A stretch of 64,000 nt of DNA from an uncultured Bacilli bacterium. GTDB lineage: Bacteria > Bacillota_I > Bacilli_A > RF39 > UBA660. The stretch is taken from assembly GCA_934120715.1 (NCBI GenBank), contig CAKOUW010000005.1, positions 1-64,000 of the forward strand, in the 5' to 3' direction. The notes below the pieces were generated by a model. The model saw only the letters and a list, made by a program, of their open reading frames with translations, searched no databases and was not told where the DNA came from. The position numbers and the translations under genes were made by a program. Shown here piece by piece: positions 41,268 to 51,360 of the stretch (positions are counted from its first letter, which is position 1; every line of letters starts with the position of its first letter).

Positions 41268-43136
41268 TTATTTAACTATAATTAAATTAATTGGATTACA
41301 TGTTGATAAAGTCTTATCATCATAACTACTGGCATTACATACTGATCCAGAAACAGAATCACCATTACTACAACTATCAACAAAAGTCGCTGTAATTGTA
41401 AATTGCGGATAAGCTTGTTTTGTAGCACTTAATACTTGTGCACCTGTATTTCCTTGTTGGATAAAGAAAAGTACATTATCACATGTAGGAGCAGAAGGTT
41501 TATTATTATTGTTATTGTTATTGTTGCCATTATTATTAGAATTACTATTTGAACCAGAAGGGGCTTTTCCATTACTTAAAGTAACTGTAACAGTTGTACC
41601 ATTAGAAACCTCAGATCCAGCACTAATTGATTGACTAATAGCTTTTCCTTTTTCAACATCATTACTGTATTTATAAACAAAACTATAGCCAAGACCTGCA
41701 GCCTTAAGTTTACTAATAGCTTCACTTTTTGTTAAACCTTTTACATTAGGAACAGAAACTTTCTTACCATCAGAGATAGTTACAATTATAGTATCTCCAT
41801 TTTTAATAGTGTCTCCTTTATTATAGGAATACTTAATAACTTCACCAATGGCCACATCATCACTAAATTCATGACGTTCTTCATAGTTAATATTATATTT
41901 AGATGCCCAATCTCTAAATTCATTCAAATTTTTAAAGTCCCCCATTTTTAATTTTCCTTTAGAAAGAGTAATAGTGATAACATCTCCCTCTTCAACAACA
42001 TCCCCCCTATTGTGACTAGCAGAAATAACTTTATTTTCTTCAACTGCCTCATCATATGAATCTTTAAATTCAATCTTTAATTTGTTTTTGATAATCCAAT
42101 CAGTTATATCAGTAACATTCATCTTTTTAAAATCTGGTACTACAATCTTTTTTCCTTTACTAATAACAATTTTAACCGTTGTAATATCATCACCAGATAT
42201 TTTAACCATTGTACCAGGCTTAGCATCCTGACTAATTACATTACCACGTTTAATTTTGTCTGAGAAATCATAGCTGATTTCATACTTTATACCATACTTT
42301 TTCAAATAAAATAAAGCTTCAGTCTTACTCTTATTAGTTAAATCGCTTATTTTAACTTCACTATAACCACGTTCTTCACCATATGAGAAGACAAATTTTA
42401 TTTCCTCATTTCTTCTAACATTTCCGGACTTGCTTTGTTCAATAAGGGTATTTTCCTTTGAATCAGATTGTACAAATTCAACTATAACATTAGTTAAATA
42501 ATTGTTTTTAATGAATTCCAAAACATCTTCACTTTCATACCCAATCATATTAGGAATAACAATTTCTTTATCCGGATTAGGTCCTTCACTGACTAGGACA
42601 CTAACTTCCTTAATATTTTTTAGACTACGACCAGCTTTAATATTTTGATAAATAATATGATATTCGTCAACTATATCACTATATTCATAATCCTGCTTTA
42701 GCGTAATTTTATTATTAGTAGACCATTCTATAGCCTTAGTTAAACTCTTACCAACTAAATCATCCATAGTTTTAATATAAGATAAATTAATAAATCCATA
42801 AGAAGTACCAATTTCAAATACTAAATATGATATAAAAACAAAAATCATAAATAATTTAGTTTTCTTTTTATAAAACAAATTACCACTAATACTACCAGCT
42901 AAAAGAAGACTAAAGAGTAAAATTAACAATCCGCCAATTACCTCTTTTAAACCATTAAATTTATATAAAGATAATATAAAATACAAAATACTAAATATAA
43001 TCATAATAATTAATAAAATAATCCCCAAATAGCTTTTCTTCTTTCCTAAGCTATTCGTATTTTTATTATCTTCTATATTATTTTCAATTTTCCTAGAAAC
43101 ATCTTTATTCTTATTAGAAACTGTCTTTTTGCTCAA
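41268..43136 (-). CDS. Membrane protein with six tandem PASTA domains and no kinase
   Basis: About 622 aa. A Lys/Asn-rich cytoplasmic N-terminus is followed by two to three membrane helices (about 35-125). Six PASTA-type repeats fill about 125-520, each ending in a VTxxxSxG strand (VSVLVSEG, VKIVISKG, ITITLSKG, IIVTISDG, VTVTLSNG). A Ser/Asn linker leads to a 70-residue end domain with five Cys that could form disulfides. PASTA domains bind peptidoglycan or penicillin-binding-protein partners; the usual Ser/Thr kinase domain is absent, so this is a wall-binding or scaffold protein. The start is probably TTG 43136, since AGAGGTG lies 6 bases upstream; a GTG at 43145 sits within that site. Confidence 0.85.
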   Translation of the reverse strand: MSKKTVSNKNKDVSRKIENNIEDNKNTNSLGKKKSYLGIILLIIMIIFSILYFILSLYKFNGLKEVIGGLLILLFSLLLAGSISGNLFYKKKTKLFMIFVFISYLVFEIGTSYGFINLSYIKTMDDLVGKSLTKAIEWSTNNKITLKQDYEYSDIVDEYHIIYQNIKAGRSLKNIKEVSVLVSEGPNPDKEIVIPNMIGYESEDVLEFIKNNYLTNVIVEFVQSDSKENTLIEQSKSGNVRRNEEIKFVFSYGEERGYSEVKISDLTNKSKTEALFYLKKYGIKYEISYDFSDKIKRGNVISQDAKPGTMVKISGDDITTVKIVISKGKKIVVPDFKKMNVTDITDWIIKNKLKIEFKDSYDEAVEENKVISASHNRGDVVEEGDVITITLSKGKLKMGDFKNLNEFRDWASKYNINYEERHEFSDDVAIGEVIKYSYNKGDTIKNGDTIIVTISDGKKVSVPNVKGLTKSEAISKLKAAGLGYSFVYKYSNDVEKGKAISQSISAGSEVSNGTTVTVTLSNGKAPSGSNSNSNNNGNNNNNNNNKPSAPTCDNVLFFIQQGNTGAQVLSATKQAYPQFTITATFVDSCSNGDSVSGSVCNASSYDDKTLSTCNPINLIIVK

Positions 43137-43299
43137 AAAAATCACCTCTATTATATATAAATTATATAATAAATAATGAAAAATAAAAACACTTACTCTA
43201 AAAAAAGATGTAAAAGAATGTCTAAAAATATTAATTTAAAGAGTAACATATTTAAATTTTGAAACAATATGTTATAACAGAAACGAAAGGTAGGAGTTT

Positions 43300-43823
43300 A
43301 CGGAGACAAAGAAAAATAATAATATTCATGTAACAATAGAAGTAATTTTACTAGCAATAATACAGTATATATTGCATATTCAAAAGGCATTATATCAAAT
43401 AAAGAAAAGCCAGAGGATAAGAATAATAAACAACCAGAAGAAGAAAAAGTAAAGAAAGAAGAAACAGAAGAAGAAGTAAAAATCCCAACTGACATGGAAA
43501 AAGTAAATAAAGAGTTGAATAGTTACTTAAGCAAATACTTAAAATATAGATCTAATGATGATTATTTTAATAAAAACATGTTAATAGATGCATCTAATAA
43601 ATTTGCTTTAATTAACTTTATACTTGAGGAAAGAGGAATGCAAAAAGAAACTAATTATGCTGCCTCAGGAGTAGGACGCCAAGACTTTTCATATATTAGT
43701 ATAGATACATATAAGGCTAAGTATAAGGAAATCTATGGAAGCCTTGATGATTTTGAGGAAGAAATGAAAAATGCATCACCATCAGTAATTAATACGCCAA
43801 TAACACTGAACAAAATTATTTAA
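43300..43823 (+). pseudogene. Membrane-anchored protein gene with lost start and frameshift
   Basis: TAGGAG at 43291-43296 is followed by ACG (43300) where ATG is expected. The frame then reads TETKKNNNIHVTIEVILLAI, a basic start and membrane helix, and continues only to about 43368. At a TATATAT tract (43366-43372) it leaves the frame that carries on as ATT-GCA-TAT-TCA (IAYSKGIISNKEKPED), an acidic linker, and a C-terminal domain. Skipping two bases (AT) joins both parts. From ATG 43494 a 109-aa remainder is still open (LNSYLSKYLKYRSNDDYF...). Unknown family. Two independent lesions argue for decay, though slippage in the TA tract or ACG initiation cannot be excluded. Confidence 0.65.
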
Positions 43824-43862
43824 TTAGTTTAGTATTATCATAAAAAATATACCAACGTATTC

Positions 43863-43898
43863 AAATAGTCACTGATTATTATGCAGTGACTATTTTTA
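43863..43898 (+). terminator. Rho-independent terminator
   Basis: A perfect 12-bp stem AAATAGTCACTG / CAGTGACTATTT with a 9-base loop and T run. Confidence 0.9.
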
Positions 43899-43981
43899 AT
43901 AGCAATAAAATAATCAATTTGTAGACTTTAATCGACCTATTTGATACAATATAATTATAAATTACATAAGTAGGGATGAAA

Positions 43982-46291
43982 ATGACCAAATCAATAAAAC
44001 AAAATTTTAATAAAATATTATCTGTCTTTATACTAATTCAACCAGTCATAGATTTGATAACAGGAATACTAATTCATAATAAAATTAATTTAACTATAGG
44101 AATTATAATAAGAAGTATATTCCTAATGTTTATTGTATATATTTGCGTCTTTATATATAAGAAAAAGAAATTATTGGTTTCATATCTAATAATCCTTATT
44201 TATTCACTACTATATATAATAGGAATTTTAGTATTTAAGGATAATCCATCCTTATTTAAAGAAATACAAGGCCTATTTAGAACCATGTATTTTCCTACTC
44301 TTTTAATATCTTTATATAGTATAAAAGATGAATTAAATATAAGTAAATCAGTATTATTTTCTAGTTTAACATTATATCTAGCATTTATAATAGTTCCAAC
44401 ACTGCTAAATATGGGCTTTAAAAGCTATGCTATTACTAAAAGCGGAACACTAGGATTTTTTAATTCTGCTAATGAAATAAGTGGAATTATTTCTATATTA
44501 ACCCCAATAATATTTATAATATTTAAAGAGTCAAAAAATATTTTACTAAAGATAATATTTATTATAGTTTACTTTATAGTAATACTAACAATAGGCACTA
44601 AAACACCATTATTATCTTTATTTGTAACAATATTTTGGTTGTATATATGGCTATTATTTAAATATTTTAAAGAAAAAAAATATAAGTTAATTGGGTTATC
44701 CTTACTAGTCATAATAGTAGGTTTATTATCACTAGTAAGGATAATACCAAAAACTAATTTTTACAAAAATATTAAAACGCACATAAATTATTTAAAAATA
44801 AAGGACGTTGAAGATGTAATAGAAAATCCCATAGTATTTGATCATTTTATCTTTAGTGAAAGATTAACATTTTTAGGAAATAAAAAAGACATATATGATA
44901 ATTCATCTTTCTACCAAAAATTGTTTGGTATTGGATATCTTGAAAACGCCAAAGAAACTAAATTAATTGAAATAGATTATTATGATATCTATTATAGTCA
45001 TGGACTAATAGGCTTTGTTGTGTTCTTTAGCATATACATATATGTATTAATAGATTTAATAAAAGGCAAGCATACAATAGACTTCAATAGATGTATGATA
45101 AGTATTAGCCTATTTTTAGTAATAATCCTATCCATGTTTTCGGGTCATATTATAACAGCACCAGCTGTCAGTATTTTTGTCGCAATCTTAATTATATATT
45201 TAAAGGAAAAAAATAAAAAAGAATTATTATTTACAGCCGTTAATCTAGAAATAGGTGGTATAGAAACATCACTGATAAATCTGGCTAATAGAATAGATAA
45301 GAATAAATATAATGTAACTATTATATTAGAAGAGAAAAAAGGTGTTCTTTTAAATAGATTAAATAAGAATATAAAAGTATTAGAAGTTAAAGTATCTAAT
45401 AATAAAAATATAATAATAAGAAAAACAGTAAATACATTGAGAAGATTAGTGTTCACAGTATTTAATTATCATAATTATGACTTTAGCTGTTGCTACGCAA
45501 CATATGGACTAAGTGGTAATAAACTAAGCAAAATAGCTTCAAGCAACAATAGCATCTATATACATAGCGACTATAAATATGTATATAAAAATATAAATGA
45601 TTTCCATACTTTCTTTGATAAAAGAAACATTAAAGATTTTAAACACATCATTTTTGTATCAAAAGAATCTCAAAATAGTTTTTTAACTGAATATCCAAAT
45701 TTGAAGAATAAGACATTAGTATTAAATAATTTTATAGATATAAACTCTATAAAAGAAAAAGCGCATCAAAAAATAGCTGAAAGAAATAATAAAAATAAGA
45801 AATTATTTGTTTTCATTGGTAGATTAGATGATTCATCTAAAAAATTAACCAGAGCTTTAAATATAGTAAAGAAATTAGAAAATATAGAACTATTAGTAGT
45901 AGGGGATGGACCAGATAGAAAGAAATATGAAAAGTATGTAAAGGAAAATGAAATATCATTAAGAGTGAAATTTATTGGACAAAAGCCAAACCCTTATCCA
46001 TATATGAATATAGCTGATTATATAATTTTAACATCAGACTATGAAGGTTTCCCAGTCGTTTATTTAGAAGCAATAGTACTAAATAAGAAAATTATAACAA
46101 CGGTTCCAACAAGTGATGATCTAATTGATATTAAAGATTATGCAACTATCATTTCCAAAGATGAAAAGAAGATGGTAGAAGAAGTAAAAGAGACACTTAA
46201 AAAAACTACAAAGACAAAAGAAATAGATTTAGAGCAAGTACAAAAAGAAAGAATGAAAAGCTTTGAAGCTTTATTTGATGGGGTGATTTAA
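43982..46291 (+). CDS. Fusion: O-antigen ligase/polymerase-like membrane domain plus GT4 glycosyltransferase
   Basis: About 769 aa. The first 400 residues hold about ten to eleven transmembrane helices with a large outer loop, the pattern of Wzy/WaaL-type glycan polymerases or ligases. The rest (about 405-769) is a GT-B glycosyltransferase of family 4: FTAVNLEIGGIETSLINLA at the acceptor side, VFIGRLDDSSKKLTRAL, VVGDGPDRKKYE, and the nucleotide-sugar site TSDYEGFPVVYLEAI. Fusion of a polymerase-like and a GT-B part in one chain is uncommon. The start ATG 43982 sits behind TAGGGATG; ATG 43976 is too close. It opens the polysaccharide locus and its stop overlaps the next ATG. Confidence 0.82.
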   Translation: MTKSIKQNFNKILSVFILIQPVIDLITGILIHNKINLTIGIIIRSIFLMFIVYICVFIYKKKKLLVSYLIILIYSLLYIIGILVFKDNPSLFKEIQGLFRTMYFPTLLISLYSIKDELNISKSVLFSSLTLYLAFIIVPTLLNMGFKSYAITKSGTLGFFNSANEISGIISILTPIIFIIFKESKNILLKIIFIIVYFIVILTIGTKTPLLSLFVTIFWLYIWLLFKYFKEKKYKLIGLSLLVIIVGLLSLVRIIPKTNFYKNIKTHINYLKIKDVEDVIENPIVFDHFIFSERLTFLGNKKDIYDNSSFYQKLFGIGYLENAKETKLIEIDYYDIYYSHGLIGFVVFFSIYIYVLIDLIKGKHTIDFNRCMISISLFLVIILSMFSGHIITAPAVSIFVAILIIYLKEKNKKELLFTAVNLEIGGIETSLINLANRIDKNKYNVTIILEEKKGVLLNRLNKNIKVLEVKVSNNKNIIIRKTVNTLRRLVFTVFNYHNYDFSCCYATYGLSGNKLSKIASSNNSIYIHSDYKYVYKNINDFHTFFDKRNIKDFKHIIFVSKESQNSFLTEYPNLKNKTLVLNNFIDINSIKEKAHQKIAERNNKNKKLFVFIGRLDDSSKKLTRALNIVKKLENIELLVVGDGPDRKKYEKYVKENEISLRVKFIGQKPNPYPYMNIADYIILTSDYEGFPVVYLEAIVLNKKIITTVPTSDDLIDIKDYATIISKDEKKMVEEVKETLKKTTKTKEIDLEQVQKERMKSFEALFDGVI

Positions 46292-47211
46292 TGCCAAAGT
46301 TTAGTATAATAATACCAGTATATAATGTTGAAAAGTATTTAAAAAAATGTCTAGAAAGTGTTTACAACCAAACCTATAAAAATTATGAGGTAATAGTTGT
46401 TAATGATGGAACCAAAGATAATAGTATGGATATTGTAAAGAATTATCCTGCTAAAGTAATTAATCAAAAAAATCAAGGTTTAAGTGTTGCGAGAAATAAT
46501 GGAGTAGAAAAAGCAAGCGGAGAATATATCCTATTTTTAGATAGTGATGACTATATAGAAAAAGGATTATTAAAAGAAATAAACAAATCATTAAATAATA
46601 ATCCTGATATTGTAAGATTTCAAATAAAGGAAGTATTTGAAGACGGAAAGAAAACTGAGTACAATGAAAAGCCATTCACCGATAAAACTGGTCAAGAAGC
46701 ATTCCAATTAATTACAAAATATCACTTTGTAGAGAATTCCTGGTGTTATGCCATAAGAAGAGAATATTATTTAAAAAACAATTTTAAGTTTAAAGAAAAT
46801 ACTTTCCATGAGGATTTTGGATTATTACCACTTGTTATTATAAAAGCAAAAAAAGTCAATAGTATCAACTATATTGGTTATAATTATTTACAAAGACAAG
46901 GTAGTATCATGAGTAATAAAGAATATACAAAAACCAAAAAGAAAGTAGCGGATATGTATGATCATTATTGTTACTTATTAAATGAAGCAAAAAAATTAAG
47001 CTTTGACACATCTACATTTAGAAGTTTTATAGCTAATAGTTTAATTTTAAAAATAACAGAATTAAATGATGAAGATTATAAAATATACTTAAAAAAATTA
47101 AAGAATGATAAAGTATTTGATAATATCCTAACTGATACATTCCAAAGAAAGATAAAGAAAATTTTATTGAAATGTAGCCCTAAAAAATATTATAAATTTA
47201 TAAAAAGGTAG
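46291..47211 (+). CDS. Family 2 glycosyltransferase
   Basis: A cytoplasmic GT-A enzyme of 306 aa. The N-terminal catalytic domain has SIIIPVYNVEKYLKKCLESV, VVNDGTKDNS and the metal-binding LFLDSDDYIE. A family-typical FHEDFGLLP region follows with the catalytic-base ED. Adds one sugar to the lipid-linked repeat unit; donor and acceptor cannot be told. The ATG overlaps the preceding stop (TAATG), so it is translated together with the fusion protein. Confidence 0.9.
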   Translation: MPKFSIIIPVYNVEKYLKKCLESVYNQTYKNYEVIVVNDGTKDNSMDIVKNYPAKVINQKNQGLSVARNNGVEKASGEYILFLDSDDYIEKGLLKEINKSLNNNPDIVRFQIKEVFEDGKKTEYNEKPFTDKTGQEAFQLITKYHFVENSWCYAIRREYYLKNNFKFKENTFHEDFGLLPLVIIKAKKVNSINYIGYNYLQRQGSIMSNKEYTKTKKKVADMYDHYCYLLNEAKKLSFDTSTFRSFIANSLILKITELNDEDYKIYLKKLKNDKVFDNILTDTFQRKIKKILLKCSPKKYYKFIKR

Positions 47212-47218
47212 TGATTAA

Positions 47219-48178
47219 ATGGTAGATATAAGTGTAATTGTTCCCATCTATAACGCAGAAAAATACTTAAAAAAATGTATTGACTCACTTATTAGTCAAA
47301 CAAAAAAAGAAATAGAGTTTATTTTAGTAAATGATGGTTCAACTGACAGTAGTGAAAGTATTATCAAAAATTATAGTGATAAGAGAATTAAATATTTTAA
47401 AAATAAAAATCAAGGAATAGGAAAGACCAGAAATTTTGGCATAGAAAAATCTACAGGAAAATATATAATGTTTTTAGATAGTGATGACTACCTAGATAAA
47501 AATGCCTGTAAATATCTCTTTGATAAAATAGAAAAAGAAAAATTAGACATTGTAGTATGTGACTTTTATAAAGATATAGATGGAAAAATAGAAAGGGTGC
47601 AAGTACAAAGCTTTAAAAATTCATCACTAGAAGAAAACAACGAACTATTATTAAATATAAACCTAGCTCCTTGGAATAAAATCTATAGAAGTGAATTAAT
47701 AAAGAAAAATAATATAAAATTTGTTGAAAATCTAAAGTATGAAGATGCGCCATTTGTAGCAGAGTGCTTATTAAAGGCAGAGAAAATAGGTAAAATAGAT
47801 AAATGCCTAAATTATTACGTTATTCATAAAAACAGTGAAACAACAACCAGAGATAAAAAAATGTTTGATATCATAAAAATCGTTGATATAATTAGAAACA
47901 AATATAAGGATACCCAATATATGGATACAGTAAATATATTGACGATTAAAATACTTGTAAACTACACTATTCAGCAAAGAGAAAACAAGAACGAGGAAGA
48001 AAGAAATGAATTTATAAACAAGGTATTTGATTATTTGAAGAAAAACATTCCGGACTATAAAAAAAATATTTACTTTAAAAATAGAGCTATTTTAAAAAGA
48101 ATAATAGAAAAAAGTCAAACATTAACAAAGAAGTATTGTTATATCTATTCTAAAATTAATCAACATTTTAGACATTAA
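47219..48178 (+). CDS. Family 2 glycosyltransferase
   Basis: 319 aa, paralogous to the preceding enzyme: VIVPIYNAEKYLKKCIDSL, LVNDGSTDSSE, MFLDSDDYLD, and KYEDAPFVAECLL as the catalytic-base segment. It lies 7 bases downstream with an AGGTAGTG-type ribosome site. Last of the first group of three co-transcribed transferase genes. About 200 bases of AT-rich DNA without a gene follow (48179-48378). Confidence 0.9.
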   Translation: MVDISVIVPIYNAEKYLKKCIDSLISQTKKEIEFILVNDGSTDSSESIIKNYSDKRIKYFKNKNQGIGKTRNFGIEKSTGKYIMFLDSDDYLDKNACKYLFDKIEKEKLDIVVCDFYKDIDGKIERVQVQSFKNSSLEENNELLLNINLAPWNKIYRSELIKKNNIKFVENLKYEDAPFVAECLLKAEKIGKIDKCLNYYVIHKNSETTTRDKKMFDIIKIVDIIRNKYKDTQYMDTVNILTIKILVNYTIQQRENKNEEERNEFINKVFDYLKKNIPDYKKNIYFKNRAILKRIIEKSQTLTKKYCYIYSKINQHFRH

Positions 48179-48378
48179 TAGTTATATATTTTTCTTTATC
48201 ATTTTATATAAAATTAATTATTATAGTAAAAAAACATATAAACATCAACCACAGAATACAAATAGCAAGATAAAATATAGTTGATTTTGATTTCAAAATA
48301 ATCAGACCTTAAAATCCTGTTAATCTTATGCAAAAAGTTATAGGCATAACAAAATTGGAAAGTACTTTGGGAGGAAAT

Positions 48379-51249
48379 ATGAAAAAAATATCAGTAGTAA
48401 TAATTAAAAATGATAATATAGAATACTTTATGAGATGTATTGGAAGTATTATAAAACAGAGTTATGCAAATTTAGAAATTTTAGTAGTTAATACTAACGA
48501 TGAAAGTATTGATTACTTGAATGATCAACGAATTAAAATAATATCAACTAAAGAAAAACTTAGCATTCACGATTATAGGGTGCTCGCCCTAAAACAGTGC
48601 ACTGGAGATTATATTTCATTCGTGGATTCAAATGACTATGTTTCTTGCGATTATTACAGATCCTTAATTAGCAGTGCTGAAGAAAACAAGGCAGATATAG
48701 CAATTTCATCATATATTGATATTAATAAAAAATGTATTTATAATTTTATTAATATTGATGAAATATATTCAGGAGAAAAAATTTTAAATACTTTTTTTTC
48801 AACAGAAGGAAAAAACAACAGATGGTATTTATTGGAATTAAAATTAATTAATAAAAACATAATAAATAAAATTTTGGATGACTATAAAGAATTAAAAGCA
48901 AATAGTAATATTGAAGATGATATCCTAATTTCTATATTATTATTTCAACGCACAAAAAAATTGTGTTTTTGTAATTTCGCCGAATACTATTTATCTAGAA
49001 AAGACTACTGGAACCAAGAAATTTCTAAGAAAATTTTTAGCAATAAAATATATACTATTTACAAAAAAAATGTTGATAATTGGTCAGTTTTAAAAAAAGA
49101 TTCAGACTATTACTTATCAAAAAGTAGATATAATGATGGCCTAGAAAAAATTAAAAACATTATAATTAATGGTAATGTAGAAGTCGTTAGCTTTGATATG
49201 TTTGATACACTTGTAGTTAGACCATTTTTTAGGCCATTAGACTTATTTGTTTTAATGGACAAAGAGTTTATAAACATTGCCGGGTGTAATCCTGTTATTA
49301 AATTTTCAAAAATAAGGATTGAGGCAGAAGAAGAATTAAGAAAAAATAATGTTGAAGTAACACTACTGCAAATATATGATTATATAGCAAAATTTTATTC
49401 AATTGACAGAAAGAAAGTATATAAATTAAAAGAATTAGAAGAAAAATTAGAATTAAAGTTTTGTACAAAAAGAAATACCGGTTATCATTTATATTCTTTA
49501 GCAAAGTACTTAAACAAGAAGATAATTTTAACTTCTGATACTTATTTTTCAATGGAAGAAATAACAAAAATATTAGAAAATAATGATTATGAATTTGACT
49601 GTATATATTTATCATCAGAAATAATGCAAACTAAAAACAATGGTAATTTATATGAACATATTATAAAATTAGAGAAAACAAGCAACATTATTCATATTGG
49701 CGATAATTTGCATAGCGACATAGATATGGCTAAAAAATATGATCTTAAAGTAGGATATTTGCCAAGAACTGTTGATGTGATGATGAATGAAACAAATATA
49801 AATGTAAATAATTGTGGATGTTTATATCAAGACTTTGATATGTATAATATAAATACAGATGTCTACCTAAGAAATTTTGGTGTAAGATGTGCTACAGCAG
49901 TAGTCGCTAACAAGTACTTTGACAATCCATTTAAAGAATTTATGGATAATACAAAATTTAATTCTGATCCGACATTTATAGGATATTTCAGCTTGGGTAT
50001 GCATCTATTAGCACTTTCAAATTGGCTTTTAACAGATACTAAAAGTAAGCAAATAGATTCCCTTTCATTTATGGCTAGAGATGGATATTTACCATTAAAG
50101 GCCGCTAAAATATTTAATAAAAATACCAGAATAAATGATAACTTATTAATAAACTACATATATGTTTCACGACGTGCCCTAATGCCACTTATCCTTTCTA
50201 AAAAAGAAGCTATAAATGCAATTGATACCTATATAGATTATAAATTATTTTCACCAAAAACCATAGTAAATCAATTTCAAACTATTATAAATGAATCAAA
50301 AATAGATAAATATAGAAGTATACTAATCGACAAAAATATTGCATACAATACAAATTTTAATAGTAGACTAGAATTTTATAAATGCCTATCGATTGTATAT
50401 GATAATTTATTGGACTCAACTAGGTATGACGACTATTTAAAAATTGTAAGAAAATATTTTGATGATAATTTTGTAGGAAATGCAGCTACCTTTGATATAG
50501 GATATAGTGGAAAACCAGAATCAATTATTTCTAGTATAATAGGACGCCCAATAAATACTTACTTTTTTCATTCAACATCGAGCGATGCATATAACAATTC
50601 ATATATATCAAATTGCAAGTTAAATACATTTTATGATTTTATGCCAACATTAACTGGGACAATTAGAGAACTGTTTTATTCAGATTCTAATCCATCAAGT
50701 ATTGGGTATAAAAATGTAAACGGACGAGCAGTACCAATTTTTGCTGATAATGAAAAATATACATTTTTTAATAAACAAATGCTGGAATATGTACAAGAAT
50801 ATGCTTTAAAATTTGTGAATGATTTTTCGAAACTGTTTTCAGAATATATGCCAGCACTTGATTTAAATAAATTTTATTTTTCAATTCCATATGAATACTT
50901 TTGCAATTATGCATCAAAAAATGACAGATTATTATTTACAAATTTAATATTTGAATCAAATGTTAATGATACTAATCAATTAAACTATTACATAGATATG
51001 ATTCTTGATAGCTATAACTATTATAATCACAATAGAAGCACAAAAAAACTTGAAAATGACATAAATAAGATAACAGCAGAAATAGAGATGAAAACCCAGG
51101 AAAAACTGATTAAGTTGGGATATAAACAATTGCCAAAAAGTAGAGCTAAGAGGATTCTTTATTACATAATGTTTGATCGCAAATCAATGATTTTAAAATG
51201 GAATGAATGGAAAAAGCGAAGAAAAGGAATTAGTAGAAAGAAAAAATAA
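48379..51249 (+). CDS. Fusion: degenerate GT2-like domain, HAD-like domain and C-terminal extension
   Basis: 956 aa. Residues about 1-110 keep the GT-A fold of family 2, but the signature positions are altered (VVNTNDESID for VNDGSxD, FVDSNDYV for DSDD), so catalysis is doubtful. Residues about 270-460 form a HAD-type domain with intact DxD (VVSFDMFDTLVVRP), ILTSDTYFS and the acidic pair GDNLHSDIDMAKK. The remaining about 490 residues (from RNFGVRCATAV) are helical, with a conserved-looking MARDGYLPLKAA segment; architectures like this occur in surface-glycan loci. I cannot say whether the HAD part is a phosphatase or a phosphosugar transferase. ATG 48379 is preferred over 48328 because GGGAGG precedes it. 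Confidence 0.75.
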   Translation: MKKISVVIIKNDNIEYFMRCIGSIIKQSYANLEILVVNTNDESIDYLNDQRIKIISTKEKLSIHDYRVLALKQCTGDYISFVDSNDYVSCDYYRSLISSAEENKADIAISSYIDINKKCIYNFINIDEIYSGEKILNTFFSTEGKNNRWYLLELKLINKNIINKILDDYKELKANSNIEDDILISILLFQRTKKLCFCNFAEYYLSRKDYWNQEISKKIFSNKIYTIYKKNVDNWSVLKKDSDYYLSKSRYNDGLEKIKNIIINGNVEVVSFDMFDTLVVRPFFRPLDLFVLMDKEFINIAGCNPVIKFSKIRIEAEEELRKNNVEVTLLQIYDYIAKFYSIDRKKVYKLKELEEKLELKFCTKRNTGYHLYSLAKYLNKKIILTSDTYFSMEEITKILENNDYEFDCIYLSSEIMQTKNNGNLYEHIIKLEKTSNIIHIGDNLHSDIDMAKKYDLKVGYLPRTVDVMMNETNINVNNCGCLYQDFDMYNINTDVYLRNFGVRCATAVVANKYFDNPFKEFMDNTKFNSDPTFIGYFSLGMHLLALSNWLLTDTKSKQIDSLSFMARDGYLPLKAAKIFNKNTRINDNLLINYIYVSRRALMPLILSKKEAINAIDTYIDYKLFSPKTIVNQFQTIINESKIDKYRSILIDKNIAYNTNFNSRLEFYKCLSIVYDNLLDSTRYDDYLKIVRKYFDDNFVGNAATFDIGYSGKPESIISSIIGRPINTYFFHSTSSDAYNNSYISNCKLNTFYDFMPTLTGTIRELFYSDSNPSSIGYKNVNGRAVPIFADNEKYTFFNKQMLEYVQEYALKFVNDFSKLFSEYMPALDLNKFYFSIPYEYFCNYASKNDRLLFTNLIFESNVNDTNQLNYYIDMILDSYNYYNHNRSTKKLENDINKITAEIEMKTQEKLIKLGYKQLPKSRAKRILYYIMFDRKSMILKWNEWKKRRKGISRKKK

Positions 51250-51360
51250 TATTTTATAATGGTTCTTGCGTCAATTATTATTTAAATAAAAAACTTGAGC
51301 TATATAAAAAGTGTATATCATAATGATAACTTTGGTATAATCAGAAAGAGGTGTTTAAGA

